Assembly (NCBI GenBank): GCA_946811185.2
Contig: OX328098.1
Coordinates: 44,393,650 to 44,457,649, forward strand
Reading direction: 5' to 3'
Source of the DNA: Hippopus hippopus
Lineage: Eukaryota > Mollusca > Bivalvia > Cardiida > Cardiidae
Length of the DNA stretch: 64,000 nucleotides
Positions 11,414 through 24,817 of the stretch are shown here, piece after piece. Within the stretch, counting starts at the first letter, position 1. Every line of letters starts with the position of its first letter. The notes under the pieces are model-generated. The model did no database searches and was not told the origin of the DNA. It was given only the letters and a program-made list of their open reading frames with translations. The position numbers and the translations under genes were made by a program.

Positions 11414-11871
11414 GGTCTTTATTCACCAACCATTCTTAAGAACATATTTAGTGTTGTTCTCGAGATTTTTCTACATTCAAAATCAACACAACTTCTGATT
11501 AGCTAAAACAAATGAGCCATGCTCTGGCAAAAGGGGGCTTAATGCATGTCCGTAATGCATTGTTCCAAGTAAGCCATCACATAATTACGCATCCCTAAAA
11601 TCCACTTTGTCTAACAACTGATTGAATCACGAGGTAGACTGGTCCTTGGACATACAGAAAATTGACAAATAGCGAAATGTTTCGGCTCAGGTCAGCCTGC
11701 GCGGACTGCGCAGGCTGACCTGAGTCGATACTTTTCGCAGATGCACTAAGCCCCTTTTTCACAGAGCACGGCTCAAATAGTTTAGCCAATCAGAAGTCGT
11801 GTTACTTCCTAAATCCAGAATGAGACTAAGAAAGTTCTGAAGAATGGCTGGTAAATACGGACCCTGGTTTC
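11414..11871. repeat. Family E MITE split by a family A MITE
   Basis: E left arm 11414-11513 ends at GATTAGCTAAAACAAAT and the right arm resumes AAATAGTTTAGCCAATCAG, the expected centre of the palindrome. Confidence 0.85.
11514..11774. repeat. Family A MITE with AAAT flanks, nested in E
   Basis: GAGCCATGCTCTGGC to CAGAGCACGGCTC, flanked by AAAT at 11510-11513 and 11775-11778. Core TCAGCCTGCGC, GGACT, GCGCAGGCTGA. Confidence 0.88.
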
Positions 11872-11928
11872 CCTGGCCAGCAGTTATCAGTGTTTGGAAC
11901 TAACGATGTTTGCACTAGCTGCAATTAT

Positions 11929-12194
11929 GAGCAACGCCCTGGCAAAAGGGGGCTTAATGCATCTCCGTGATGAACTATACCAAGCACGTCATCACAGAGG
12001 TATGGATCTATAAAAACCATTTTGTCTAACATACGTCTAAATCATGAGATAGCTGGTCTTTTACATGCAGAAAATTGAAAATTGACCGCTAGCAAAAAGT
12101 TTTGGCCCATGTCAGTCTGTGCGGAGTGAGCAGGCTGACATGGGTCGATACTTTTTGCAGATGTTTGAAGCCCCCTTTTCACAGAGCACGGTTG
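11929..12194. repeat. Family A MITE
   Basis: GAGCAACGCCCTGGC start, changed core TCAGTCTGTGC...GCAGGCTGA, CACAGAGCACGG end. Confidence 0.8.
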
Positions 12195-12367
12195 ATATAT
12201 AAAAAAAAAAACAAGAGACAAAGTACACTGCTGAAAACTTTTGTCAATTACAGATGTTTTATAGAGAAATACAATTTAATTTTCTGACATGAAAAACATT
12301 GGTTATATGACACTCATTTACAGTACATCACTCTGTAAATAAATATTGACAATCGACTTCACAATGA

Positions 12368-12600
12368 ACTCCTCACCAAACGACAACATTTTGGACTTGT
12401 TCAAATTAAAACATTTGCAGACGACAAATCAAATGTGACCGAAAAGTTATAAAAAGTTATGTTGCCGTTTAAAGGGTATAAAGCATTTTGGGAACAGGAG
12501 AAAATGCTGGTTACCAGCGATTTCTCCTTTTCTCAAAATGTTCCCAAAAGCCTTCGACCACGGGGTCGCTTAAATTCGGAAGTGTGTGGTAAAGGATCAA
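12368..12600. repeat. Family C MITE
   Basis: ACTCCTCACCAAACGACAAC start, GAGAAAATGCTGGTTACCAG core, GTGTGGTAAAGGATCAA end. Confidence 0.75.
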
Positions 12601-12799
12601 TAAATGAAAACGTTTTAAAAAAATTTTGATTGAAGGAATATTCGCTCCTTATAAAGAATACCTCTTTTGTACCAAAATGATTTCTAAAGTGGAGAACTGG
12701 AAGACGAAAGAAATGTCAGAAGATGGTAAAGTGTTGAATATGCAATGTATACGTATAAAACTGATACTGATAATGCAATGGATAAAGCTGATAATAAAC

Positions 12800-13060
12800 G
12801 AACCATACTCTGTGAAAAGAGGGCTTAATGCATCTGCAAGTAGTATCGACTCGTGTCAGCCTGCGCAGTCCGTGCAGGCTGACCTGGGTCGGAACCTTTT
12901 GCTTTGTGTAAAGGTTTTGCATGTCGAAGGACAATTTTACCACCAGATCCAGTCAATTGTTAGACTAACTGAACTCTATGCATCCATAATTATGTGATGA
13001 ATTTCTTGGTATAATGGATCACGGAGATACATTAGTCACCCTTTTGCCAGAGCATGGATC
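12800..13060. repeat. Family A MITE
   Basis: AACCATACTCTGTGAAAAG start, TCAGCCTGCGCAGTCCGTGC core, GCCAGAGCATGGATC end. Confidence 0.82.
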
Positions 13061-13712
13061 AAATAAAATACACGATAACATGTTAAATGCACAATAACTA
13101 TGTACCGGCGGCTCACTGTTCTAGTCTACCATTACGATCTTTCTATTCAGGGTGGTATTTTACCGCCAGTTTGGAGTTTGATTCTGAATTCAAAGAATAA
13201 ACTAGTTAGTTGACTCAGTCTTAACTTATTAGAAATCTGGTCTCAATATTTAGAATTATAGCGACTGTTTCATACCGGTAGGTAAAGCGTGTCTAACTTT
13301 AACTCATCACTATGCAGGTATAACTTTTCATGCCTCTGTCCTAGAATTTAAGAAAAAATAGAGACGCGAAAAACGTTCCATCATTTCTATTCATTAATTC
13401 CTTCTTTCAAATGACTTTCTTTTCTGTCACGTAAAATGTAAAAAAAAATGAACGACGCATTATTTAATGAAGCGATATTAAAAGTAAAAAGAATAAAAAC
13501 CGATCGAAAGTTCTTGAAACGACTTATCGGCACCCGCCGATTGGAACGCCATAGCTGTACGCCGATAACGTTCAAATACACTGTATGATAATGACAAAAG
13601 ATAGCACCGATGGAATTTGAAAACGAGGCCGTAAAGATTTGTAGATAGTGTAGTTCTGTTTGTTCGTCATCTTAGGCCTCTTCGAGCATGCGCCTGAAAA
13701 AAAAATAAAATT
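13061..13712. other. No gene recognised
   Basis: No family match or supported coding frame. Confidence 0.5.
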
Positions 13713-13962
13713 GACTCATGCTTTGTTAAAATGGAGCTTAATGCATCTGCAAGAAAAATCGACCCACGTCAACCAGCGCAGTCCCCGAAGGCTGACCTGA
13801 ATCGAAACTTTTTGTTTTAAGTAAATTTTCTGCATGTCCAAGGACCGTTCTACGTCATGATTCAGTCAGTTGTAGGACAAAATGGGTTTTATGGATCCAT
13901 AATTATGCGATGATTTGCTTTGTATAATGCATCACGGAGATGTATTAACCAGAGAATGGCTC
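13713..13962. repeat. Family A MITE
   Basis: GACTCATGCTTTGTTAAAA start, eroded core, CCAGAGAATGGCTC end. Confidence 0.78.
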
Positions 13963-13984
13963 AGTCATTTCGTGATGTTGGGAA

Positions 13985-14352
13985 TAAATAGAGTTTATTT
14001 CATCAGCTTGTGGTTAATATGGGGAAATATTTGCCGAAAAAGGGGAAGGTATGCGAAAATAACGAGTGCCGTAAAGCACGAGTTATTTTCGCAGACCTTT
14101 CCCTTTTGAGGCAAATATTTCCCCATATTAACCACAAGCTGATGAAATAAATTATATATTATATTTCCTCTGATTATTTTGTCAACGAATGCCACTTTTA
14201 AAACTTAAAAACTTAAAAAACTTAAAAAAGTAGTTCCAGATTTTCGGCAGGAGGAAAATATTCACTGTGACGGGGAAATAATTCCCCCCAGCTTAAATTA
14301 CGACATTTCTTTACCCATAACATTTCTAAAAATAGACACATGAAATATAATA
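13985..14352 (+). repeat. Family G fold-back element
   Basis: Arms GTTTATTTCATCAGCTTGTG (left) and its complement (right, to about 14153) form a hairpin whose tip is GCGAAAATAACGAGTGCC. A non-palindromic tail runs to TGTCTATTTTTAG in complement. An inverted second copy is at 57175-57520. Confidence 0.82.
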
Positions 14353-14599
14353 TATCATTTTCTCATACGGAAGCCTTTTTTCATCTTACAGCAAAGCAGA
14401 CATAACAACTTTCTGGTAAACGAAGAAATTGTCCAAACCGAACAATTTCTCCTTTATCCATAAAGTCATCATGTATATTTATGTCAAAAGCGTAAGATTA
14501 TGTTGATTACATCCTTGTTACATGCGGATGTTTTCTAACCCGTTCACCGTATTTTTGTTACAATTTTCTCTCATAGAGGAATTGTCCTAATACCAAACT

Positions 14600-14858
14600 G
14601 CCGAACCCGGTAGCACATTCGGTAGCATACAGGACTTGAGAACAGCGGGACGCTGGTTCGTATCCTCAACTCGGCTAATTTCTTTCCGATTGAGGATAGT
14701 CGTTGCTACAGGATTTATTTCTCTCACCGCATATCATGGTTTCGACGATGGTTATATGGGAAAGCAGCATGGGAAGAATATTGTACAAAGTATTTGTAAC
14801 AGAAGCCCCAGGAAAGTATGAATAGGTGCACTGGTATTTGTGGGTATAAAATAAATAA
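14600..14858 (+). repeat. SINE S1, nearly full length
   Basis: Head GCCGAACCCGGTAGCAC, B box-like GGTTCGTATCC, body GAGGATAGTCGTTGCTACAG, tail GTGGGTATAAAATAAATAAC. Confidence 0.75.
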
Positions 14859-15030
14859 CATATTATCATGCAGTGACTGTCCTAGTGCTTGCATATGTTT
14901 CTCGCTGCGTGGGAAAATTTTGACATCACGATCAACCTTCAGTCTCGTGCAATACAGATACATTTCAACATAATTATTTGCCATTTCATGGAACTCAATA
15001 CAATGCTTGCATAACACAGGTTGCTTTCTT

Positions 15031-15399
15031 AAAGCCCCAATAACGACCAAAAGTGAACGATGCATTTGATCATACCATTTACAAATGTGAAATTAATTGT
15101 AAAGATGACAATCTGTTATTGTACAGTACATGTAGGTCAAAGAGTTTGTCGCTGGCAGAAAAATGAATTTTAGAAGTAGGTCAAAAGTTGCCAGGTCGCT
15201 TTATTTTTTGTTTACATTTTACCTGGTTTTAAGATTCATTTTACTGCCAGCGACTTACACTTGAACCAACTGTGCAATAACAGATTGTCATTTTCACGAT
15301 ACTTTCCATACTTTATATGATTTTAATTCTAAGGCATTATTTGAATTCTAATGCATTTTTACATCCGTATTGATTACTTTTGGCCGCTATTGGGGCTTT
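15031..15399. repeat. Family H fold-back element at the 3' end of the Rh gene
   Basis: Ends AAAGCCCCAATAACGACC and its near complement; inner arms GTCGCTGGCAGAAAAATG and CATTTTACTGCCAGCGAC. Ends 24 bp from the Rh stop codon, so probably transcribed in the 3' UTR. Confidence 0.82.
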
Positions 15400-15422
15400 A
15401 GATTTTGCTTTATATTATAAAT

Positions 15423-15568
15423 TTACATTTTGGAGTCATTAGCTGTTTCGTTGACTTCCGGTTCACCCAAGATCGGATAGCCTTGGTCCTCTACCTCAAA
15501 GAATACATCGTCATCAAAATGTTTCGGACCCGCAACATTGTCGAAGATAGGCAGACGCAGCAGAAAAC
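15423..15568 (-). CDS. Rh: Rh exon 9 (C-terminal tail and stop)
   Basis: Encodes [40 protein letters not shown] and TANDSKM, then TAA (15423-15425). Acceptor AATGACAG. The acidic cytoplasmic tail [11 protein letters not shown] matches the FEDAVYWE motif position of vertebrate RhCG. Confidence 0.95.
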
Positions 15569-18500
15569 CTGTCATTGAAAAAGAACATAGAAATGAATGC
15601 AACAATACTTTGTTGTAGTTATCTTGTCTCTGTAATGGAAAAAGCAGGCCCTGTTTTGAACAAATCGTATTGAATTTCTTTCTTTCCACAATATTCTCTC
15701 CTCGTTATGTATTTTCCGCAATACTCGACTTTCGAACATCTTCTTCTCCTCCTCCTCCTCCTCTTCTTCTTCTTCTTCTTATTATTATTATTATTATTGT
15801 TATTATTTTTTTTTACATCCATTTTTTCATCAAACCATTTGAGTCACATATTTACCAAACGCAGTCTCTTATCTTCACTGTCTCATGCGTGATTCTGTTC
15901 TGTAATACAGCTCTCTTTATTTGTAGCGGAATTAAATTTAAAGCTAGGAATAGAAAAGATTTGAGCCATGCTTTGTGAAAAGGGAGTTTTATGGATCTGT
16001 AAAAAAATTACCGATCCACGTCAGCCTGCGCAGTCCGCATAGGCTGACCTGGTCGAAACCTTTTATTATTGTTCTATTTTATGCATGTTATAGGACCTTT
16101 CTGCTTCAGGATAAAGTTGGTTGTTATAAGCGATTAATTTTATGGATCCATAAGTATGTGATAACTTCCTTGGTATAAGGCATCTCGGAGATGCATTTTA
16201 CCCAGTTTTGCCAGACCATGGCTCCTTTTATTTGTTTGTTGGCTGGCAATAGAGTAAATACACAATTCAACTCTTGGAGCGCCGAGTTCATGAAATAGAC
16301 CTTGTCAATAAAAGCAAGTCAAATTATTGCTGTTTCAAGGTAGTTTTGGCCAGGATATGTAATAAGTTAGCGAACAGTGTAGATCCAAGATCAGACTGCA
16401 CGTTCTGTGCAGTCTGATCTTGATCTACACAGTTCGCAAAACCAACCTTAATCCGGGTCCAGCGCTTGTTTAAAAAAAAAAAGAAACAGATTTGTAATAA
16501 CCTGTTACGATGCCCCCTACAATGGAGACCAACATAGTGACGAGCAGGGCTAGGAGCTGGTACCCTCCCTGGGTTCCGCTGCTGCGCCCTGGGCCTGGTT
16601 CCCCGACGGAGAAATTTGCTTGCGCTGTGATGAACTCTGTTGTGTTGCCCATGGGAACCATCATTGGGAATATCTCATACAAACTGGAACAAAAAGAATG
16701 TTATGTGTAAGTATCTTTTATAAATGAGCCATGCTCTGGGAACAGGAGGTTTAATTCATCTCCGTGAGGAAGGAATCACCTAAGTATGGATCCATAAAAC
16801 CCATTTTGTATAACAATCGACTGAGGTAGACTGGTCCTTTGACATGCAGAAAATTAACAAATAGCAACAACTTTCGATCCAGGTCAACGCGGACTTAAGT
16901 CGACACTTTTTGATGATACATTTTCTTTTCACAGAGCATGGCTCAAATATCATTGTCAGTTTGTTTACCTTCGAGCCGCTAGACTAAATTCCATGCGCTT
17001 TTTGTGGACTGTGTAGATCAATATAAGACTTCCCTGCAGTCTTATTTGGCTCTATACTGTTCGAATAGGTGTGATCTTTCTAGCCAAAAGAACTTTAAAA
17101 CAATAATATCTTTGGGTTTTTTTGCCGTCGATTGAACGCTTTTAATGGAGTTATCAACCCTTTACCACTTAATCCCAAGTTTAAATGACTCTGAGGGTAA
17201 AGCCTTTTGAAATCATAGTGGGAAAAGGAGAAATGCTGGTAACCAGCAATTTTGTCCTCTTCCCATAACATGTTTTAACCTTCCAAAGACGACTTTCATT
17301 TTTTTTCCCACATTTATTTTGTCGGGTGCAAGTGCTTTCAATCTGGGTAAGTCTAAAATTTTGTTGTTTGGTAAAGAGATAAGAGCAAAGAATTTCTTGT
17401 GTCAATATCCATCCCTTAACTCTTATCCTGCTATAGAAGTTAAATAAAACTTTCAAGCCGATAGTTACTGCCTGAAAAATGTTAATTCAAACTTATTTTT
17501 TAAAAGAAAAATATCTCGTTATCGGACAGTGTGGATACAAGATCAGACTGCACGTTCTGTGCAGTCTGATCTTGATCTACACTGTCTGCAAAAGCTCAGT
17601 AAGTCGCGCTTAGCAGCTTAAGGGTTAAAGTTTCGTTACAAGGTGTTCGCAAAGAGTATAAATCGTAGCATTAATTCAGGTCACAAATTTACTGGAATAT
17701 GATGCATAGATCGATCGATAAAATCAAGCACAAAAGACTGAAAGCAGCCGTTTACTTTTCAAATTGGTCAAAATTCCACCATTTCACTGTGTAGTGTATC
17801 AAAGCAAAACCACGTGATTTTTCATTCCGACTTACGTCATATCTTCGGTTTTGTAAAGATGAAGAATATTATATCGTCAATTCTGACTGCAGCTCTATCC
17901 TGATTTTAGCTAATTATATCAATCAACAGTTTTTAATACTATCAACAACTAAACGTTCACCTTTCTCCCCACGTGTCTGTAGACGCCAAGGCTGCTGCTG
18001 CGGCACCAACGATGCCCGCCAATATCCCTGGCATACCATGTAGATTGTTGACCCCACATGTGTCATGGATCTTCAATTTCTCTGATAGGAAAGGCTGAAA
18101 TATGAACGGAAGATGCACGCTTATTGCACCTGGCATGGCTGTTTGCTTTTATACACAATAAACAAACATGCTCCAATGTGCCACCTTATACAGCTCAACG
18201 GCGATATTGTGTCGTTCAGCCAGGATTAAACTACTTGTTCTGCGGTGGTTGCAAGTATTAAAACAATATCTAAATAAATCTTATAAATATGATATAAAAT
18301 TTTGGAATGCTCACATACAAATATTCCGAAATATATGAGCCGTGCTCTGACAAAAAGGTGTTTTATGCATCACCATGATGCATTATACCAAGCAAGTCAT
18401 CATATAACTAGAGATCAATAAAATCCGTTTAGTCCGATAATTGACTGAATCTGTAGGAAGAGTGCTCCCCGGACAGGCACAAAATTTAAAAATAGCAAAA

Positions 18501-21500
18501 ACTTTCGACCTATGTTAGTCTGCGCAGACTGCGCAGGCTGACATGGTACGATACTATTTCAGATGCATTTAAGGAATGAAGAGAATTTTATTTTTTTCAT
18601 GGAGGTATGATTAGTGTGATTAGGTTTTTTTTTTCATAACTCCATGAAAAAAAGAAAATTCTCTTCATTCCTTATGATTTAATATTACAGACAACATACA
18701 CCCACGGAAATAATTCAAACTGCATTCATTTTCTTTATTTTTAAATCTAACGTTGGAGTTTCTAAAACCCCTTCCACTCATATTTGTATGGCGCAAGAAT
18801 GCAATAGGGAAGCAGTTTTCAGATCCCCAATACTGAAAATTAACCAATAGAACGAAAGTAAATGAACACAGCAGTGTGTAGGACCCGCAAAAGTAACCTT
18901 CAGCGAAAGTAGTTCCGGCATAACGTGATTTTTTTTTTTTTCATGGAGCTATGAAAAAAAAATTTCAGCCAATCAGAACTCGCCAATGTTCATGAAAACA
19001 ACTGATATTAAATTATTAAGCCTTGTTTCACAGAGCATGGCCCATTTAATTGGAAACATATATGAAAGATCACACAGATCAAAGATCGGTGACCTGCACA
19101 AGAGGATAAACTACTTTCCTGAGTTTCTTTGTCTCCTCGAAAAGTTCATTTCTAAGTCTTTGCTATTTTCTATTAAAACTCCGTAATATTAGTGTTTCAA
19201 ACAGGATATTAACTTACTGTTATGTACTTATATCCAACAACGGACAAAACGCCGGCGAGGCATCCTATCACTAATGCTGCCCAGGGTTGTAGGGGCATAT
19301 TTGCGCTAGTGCCCAGAGCGACTCCCCCAGCTAGGGTGGCATTCTGTATGTGTACCTGCAATAATTAGTGTAAAAGATTGTATTTTGTCCTTACCCTCAC
19401 TAAAGTGAAGGTTGGCAAAAATGACATACAAAAATAATAGACTCATGTCACTTTGCAACATACTGGACGAAACAAAACTATTTACTGCAGCCCGACACAA
19501 TTTGTGTACGTACTCGTTTAACAGGCCAGTGTGAAAGGGAAAAATTCTGTTAAGTTGATTATTCGCTGCGGGATAGTGTTGTGTTAACTAAAGTTTCCGA
19601 GGCCTGTGATATTACGCAGATAACGACAATAATAATGGCCACTGTGGTCTTACCATACTGTACTTCCCGTCTTTATTAACCAGCTGAGACACGGCGAAGG
19701 TGATGATGGTGCAGGCGGTCATCGAGAGGTATGTGTTGATGATTGCCCGGTGTTGTTCGTCACCGCTTGCGGCACCCCCATTGAAACTGGGCCAGTATAT
19801 CCAAAGGAACACGGTACCTGTAATTATAGATGTAAAAATCAACCTTCAAAATGCTAATCGGAGCTACGGAAGATACATAATACAAGTAAATCGGACGCTT
19901 TGCGTCGAGATTAGTTTGTGCAGACTGAACTTAGAGTCTTGTCTTGGAACCAAAACAATTTTCCAGAATGCTCTCCAAAGCTAGCTTCAACAGGAACATC
20001 AAAGGAATCAATCCTTGAGCGGTTAAGTGCGACTAAATGGGCTTTTGCGGACATATTGAAGCAAAACTGCACAGACCGTGCTGTTTAATCCTTGTTATAG
20101 TTTTCCCAGCGAAAAGATCTTTGAAATTGCAGTATTTTGGTTTATACTATTGGATGGAAATTTTCATTGAATATATTTCGCAATTTAGGTGTTAACCCTT
20201 TACCAGACTATCCCGTGTTTTAACCAGCCTGAGGAAGAATCCTTTTGAAAATATTGTTAGAAAGGAGAAAATGCTGGTATCCAGCATTTCCTCCTTTTAA
20301 TCACAGTGTTTTGTACACTACCGAAATCAAATTTGATTAGTTACATGAGACATGTAGTTTTTAGTCTGCAAATCCCTTGAGTTTGGACAAGTTAAAATTT
20401 CGTCTAGTAAAATGTTAAGACAAGTTTCAATGCAGCATAGGTTACATACCAATCATAGAAAAGATATCCGAATGATACACCACCCCTTCTGATTTGGCTT
20501 GGCTGTAATCTTCTCTATGTAGAACACGGGCGACGGCAAGGCCAAAATAGGCGCCAAACGCGTGGATGTACATTGATTCACCAACATCTACTGCCTATTG
20601 TAAGAACATAATGAAATAGTTATTGAGTACAATGGGACTACGTATGAGTATATAGACTGACTGTGCGTGATTTATTGTAAATCTTAGTTTCAGGACAAGC
20701 TGTCCGATTGGATGACACGTTTTGTCCGGTCTAATCAGATGGCGAGTCCTGGGATTTAGTATGAAAACGTTAAATGTTGGTGATTACGGCCCTGGCAGAA
20801 TAAAGCATAAACTTAAAAAATAATACCGAAAAGCATGGTGTGCAACCAAAAGAAAGGTCAATGATTTGCTTAGCATATTCCTCACTGTTCACTGGCTTTA
20901 GCAAACTTGACAACTATGACAAATGGTTAAATCATCCATGCATAATAAACGACATCTTTGATGATCTCTGTTTGTGTCAGAGACTGAGAAACAGAACAAG
21001 TGTGTGTGTGTGTGTTTTAAGGAAAGCGTTTTGTCCAGCGCTTGCGGTTTTCTTGAGCCTCAGTAAGGGCGATCACTGTGATGAACATGCAACAACTGCG
21101 GTGTTATATAATCTAATAAGCTGTGTAAACGTAGATAAAAAATCAATATAAGGTGTATAGGGTATATAAACTGTAAGGATTTGTCTCCGATTTGAACCGG
21201 AAACTGTGGTTGTCATGTCTCTTGCTAGCCGCAATAGAATGAAATGCTTTTTCTATCTGCCGTAATCTGTGCAACCTTGCAACCATCACGGGCAATATTT
21301 GGCATGAAGATACAAGAGTGATTATAGTTTCATAAAATAAAAAAAAAAAACGGTTAAAAACTGGATGAAAACGAGTAAAGATATATGTTTAACGCTAGCC
21401 CCGTTAGTGTTAAGCCATGCTGTATGAAATGGGCCCTTAATGCATTTGCAAAAAGTATCGACTCATGTCAAAAAATCTGTGCTTTTGGTAAATTTTCTGT

Positions 21501-24500
21501 TTGTCAAAGTATAGGTTTACTTCATAATGAAGTAGGTTGTTATACAAAACGGGTTGTATGGATCTATAACACTGTGATGACTTGCTTGGTATCATGCAAC
21601 ACGAAGATGCTTTAAGCCCCCTTTTCACAGAGTATGGCTCATGTCTATTTCGGTATTTTCCACTCTGTGGAAATGTCAAAAAGTGTACTATATGGTTTGC
21701 AACATGCGAAAAGGGGCATTCGGACATTTGCGTAAAGTGTCGTCTCGGATCAGCCTGCGCAGTCCGCGCTTTACGACTTCAATACATTTTGTTCTTCAGT
21801 AGACTTGCGCAAAACATAAAATTACATAAAAACGGAAAGTGTCGTTTCGGATTAGCCTGCGTGGACTGCGCAGGCTGATCCGGGATGACACTTTACGCAA
21901 ATGTCCGAATGTCCCTTTTCACGTGTTGCATGCCATATGTCATTGACAGACTGAACAAAAATGTCCCACCTTCTTAACCAAATTATCAAGTGTTTCGAAC
22001 ACATAAAAAAGAAAGCTTCTCGAAACATCGCGGAGAAAAAAGCTGTTAACCAGCATTTTTTCAGTTTCCCACAATGTTTTTCAACCTTTCAAAGACAAAT
22101 TTTATCACTTAAACCAACTTTCCTTTGTCGCCTGCAAATTCTTCCAATACTGACTGGTTGTGCACCATTTTGTCGTCTGGTTAAGAGTTAATCATTGTTC
22201 ACTGAAGCGCATGCCCACTGTACTGATCGGCACTATGGTTTTATGCATCTCCGTTATTGATTATACCAAGTAGAGTCATCATATCACTATGGATCCATAA
22301 AATCCCAGTAAATCTGGAGGAAGAATAATCCTTGTACATGCAGAAAATTTACAAATGGCAAAAAGTATCGACCTATGACAGCCTGTGCCAACTGCGCAGG
22401 CTGACATATGTCGACACGTTTTGCAGACGCATTAAACCTCCTTTTTACAGAGCATGACAATCATATATATATATCAAACGTACGCCCAGCTTTTCCAATC
22501 CAATCCATTCGTTGATTTGCGACAGTATAACTTCTATGAAAGCCATTACAATCAGTTGTAGTGGGCTCGTCTTACCCAGCACGGCCCCAAACGATATCAG
22601 GACGGTCGCAGCGGCAAAGTCTGCGGACAGCATTCTGAAGAAAAAGTTTATTTATCTATTGGTATATATGAAATGTATTGAAAAAATAAAACCCTAGGTC
22701 TAGAATTATCTTTCATCATCTGACAAATTTCTGCTGAGAAAAGCAGACGTGGAGTATTTATTTGTTTGTCTCTTTTTATTGTCAGTTGCATAAAATTTTC
22801 AGCCATTAAGTTTTCTCGGGTATACTATGAAGTCGAAACTATCATTGCAAATTTATGCTTCGCTTCGGTAAAGTTGGGTAATTTTTGAATCATAAACTAC
22901 ATCTTTTACTTCTATAACAACAACATAAATGGTAGCGCTATCATAGAATTTTTATTTGCTTTGATCGCTAGTAGAATGTAAATTTCCAGTCAAGAGGTTT
23001 TCCTGGCTGGCTATGCTTTGAAAAAAGTACGATCACTGTAAACTTACGATAGGCTTCGGCTAAATTCCGTATTTTCTAAAACATCTACTCTGACATACTT
23101 TTATTGCAGCTACATAAATCACAACACCAAATACTCTGTTGTACATAACAGTTCGAATGTTGTTGTTATGGTTGGTGCTGGTACTGGTGCTGGTGGTGCT
23201 GGTGGTAGTGGTGCTGTTTATAAAACAGACTGAATTGTGTTGTTGTTTTGGTTGTTGTCCTTGCTACTGCTGTTGTTGCTGTTGTATCAAATGGAGATAA
23301 TTGATATTCGTCTCCAAGTTTATTAAAAATATACACAGTATTAGTAGAACAAGAACTTACTCTCCAATGTGGACCGGAAATTTCGATTCTCCATAGGCAA
23401 TGTGATGTATAAATCCGCGCACAATGTAGGCCCACTGAATGATGAAGGAAGCCAAGAGAAGGTTCACTGACACGGCGCTGTAGCCATAGCGTTTTAGAAA
23501 GGTCATCAAAAATCCGAAACCAATAAATATCATCACCTGGACATCCTGAAAGTCTGAAATGTAAAATCAAGTCTTAACTCTTTACCAAACGACAAAATTT
23601 TAGACTGGTCCAAATTTAAAACATTTGCGGAAGACAAATTAAATGTTGCTATAATGATGATTTCTGTCTTTGATAAGGATTAAACATTGTGGAACAAGGA
23701 GAAAACTGGTTATCAGCATTTCCTCTTTTTCTACAATGTTTTCCAAAGCTTTCTCTTATGGGATCGTTGGAAGTCGGGATCGTGTCGTAAAGGATTATCT
23801 CCTTACCAAACGACGAAATTTTAGACTGGTCCAAATTCTAAGCATTTGCACACGACAAATAATTTTAATTACTCAAATGGTGGGATTTATATCAGAAAGG
23901 GTAGAAAACATTGTGGCAAACAATGTTTTCAAATGCCCTTTACCTCATGGTCGTTAAAACTCGGGATTGTATGGTTAAGGGATTAATTAATACGACAGAA
24001 TAGGATGAGATAGAGGGCAGATATTTGTTTAACTTTGTACTAAACAATCCCGTGTTTTAACGACCCTATTTAAAGAGGAAGGCTTTGAAAACGTTGTCCA
24101 AAAAAAAGTAGAAAATGCTGCTAACAAGCATTTTCTCATTTTCCTGCGTTGTTTACTATAAAAGACAAATCACATCATTTGAGGCACATTTGAAAAGTCA
24201 TCTACAAGTGCTTTTAAGTTGGTAATGTCTTTAATTTTGTGGCGAAGTAAAAAGTTAACCCTGTACCAAACAATCGAACCTAAAGAAGAAATCCTTTGAA
24301 AATATTTGAGCCATGCTCTGTGAAAAGGGGGCTTAATGCATCTTCCAAAAGTATCGACCAGGTCAGCCTGCACAGTCCGGGCAGGCTGACCAGTGTCGAA
24401 ACGTTTTGCTTCTGGTAAATTTTCAACATGTCCAAGGACCATTCTACCTCTTGATTCAGTCGGTTGTTACACAAAATGGCTTTTATGGATCCATAATTAT

Positions 24501-24700
24501 GTGATTAACTGCCTGCAATAATGCATTATGGACATGCATTGAAACCCGTTTTCCCAGAGCGCGGCTCAAATTTAATCACTTAGTACTATTCTGTCAAAAA
24601 AAAAGTATATTTTTATTAGCCCATAAATAAGAGTGTCGCTCGACAGTCAGTGTCAGACAATGTATAAGGGTGTGAAAAGTTCACACATGGTCACTCATTT

Positions 24701-24737
<37 letters not shown>

Positions 24738-24778
24738 CATCCATCCATCCATCCACCCACACACCCACCCAACCACCA

Positions 24779-24817
<39 letters not shown>

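Noticed and set aside
23166..23570. 134-codon open frame overlapping Rh exon 2
   Set aside because: Out of frame with the Rh exon, whose own frame matches the protein family; the rest is a triplet repeat.
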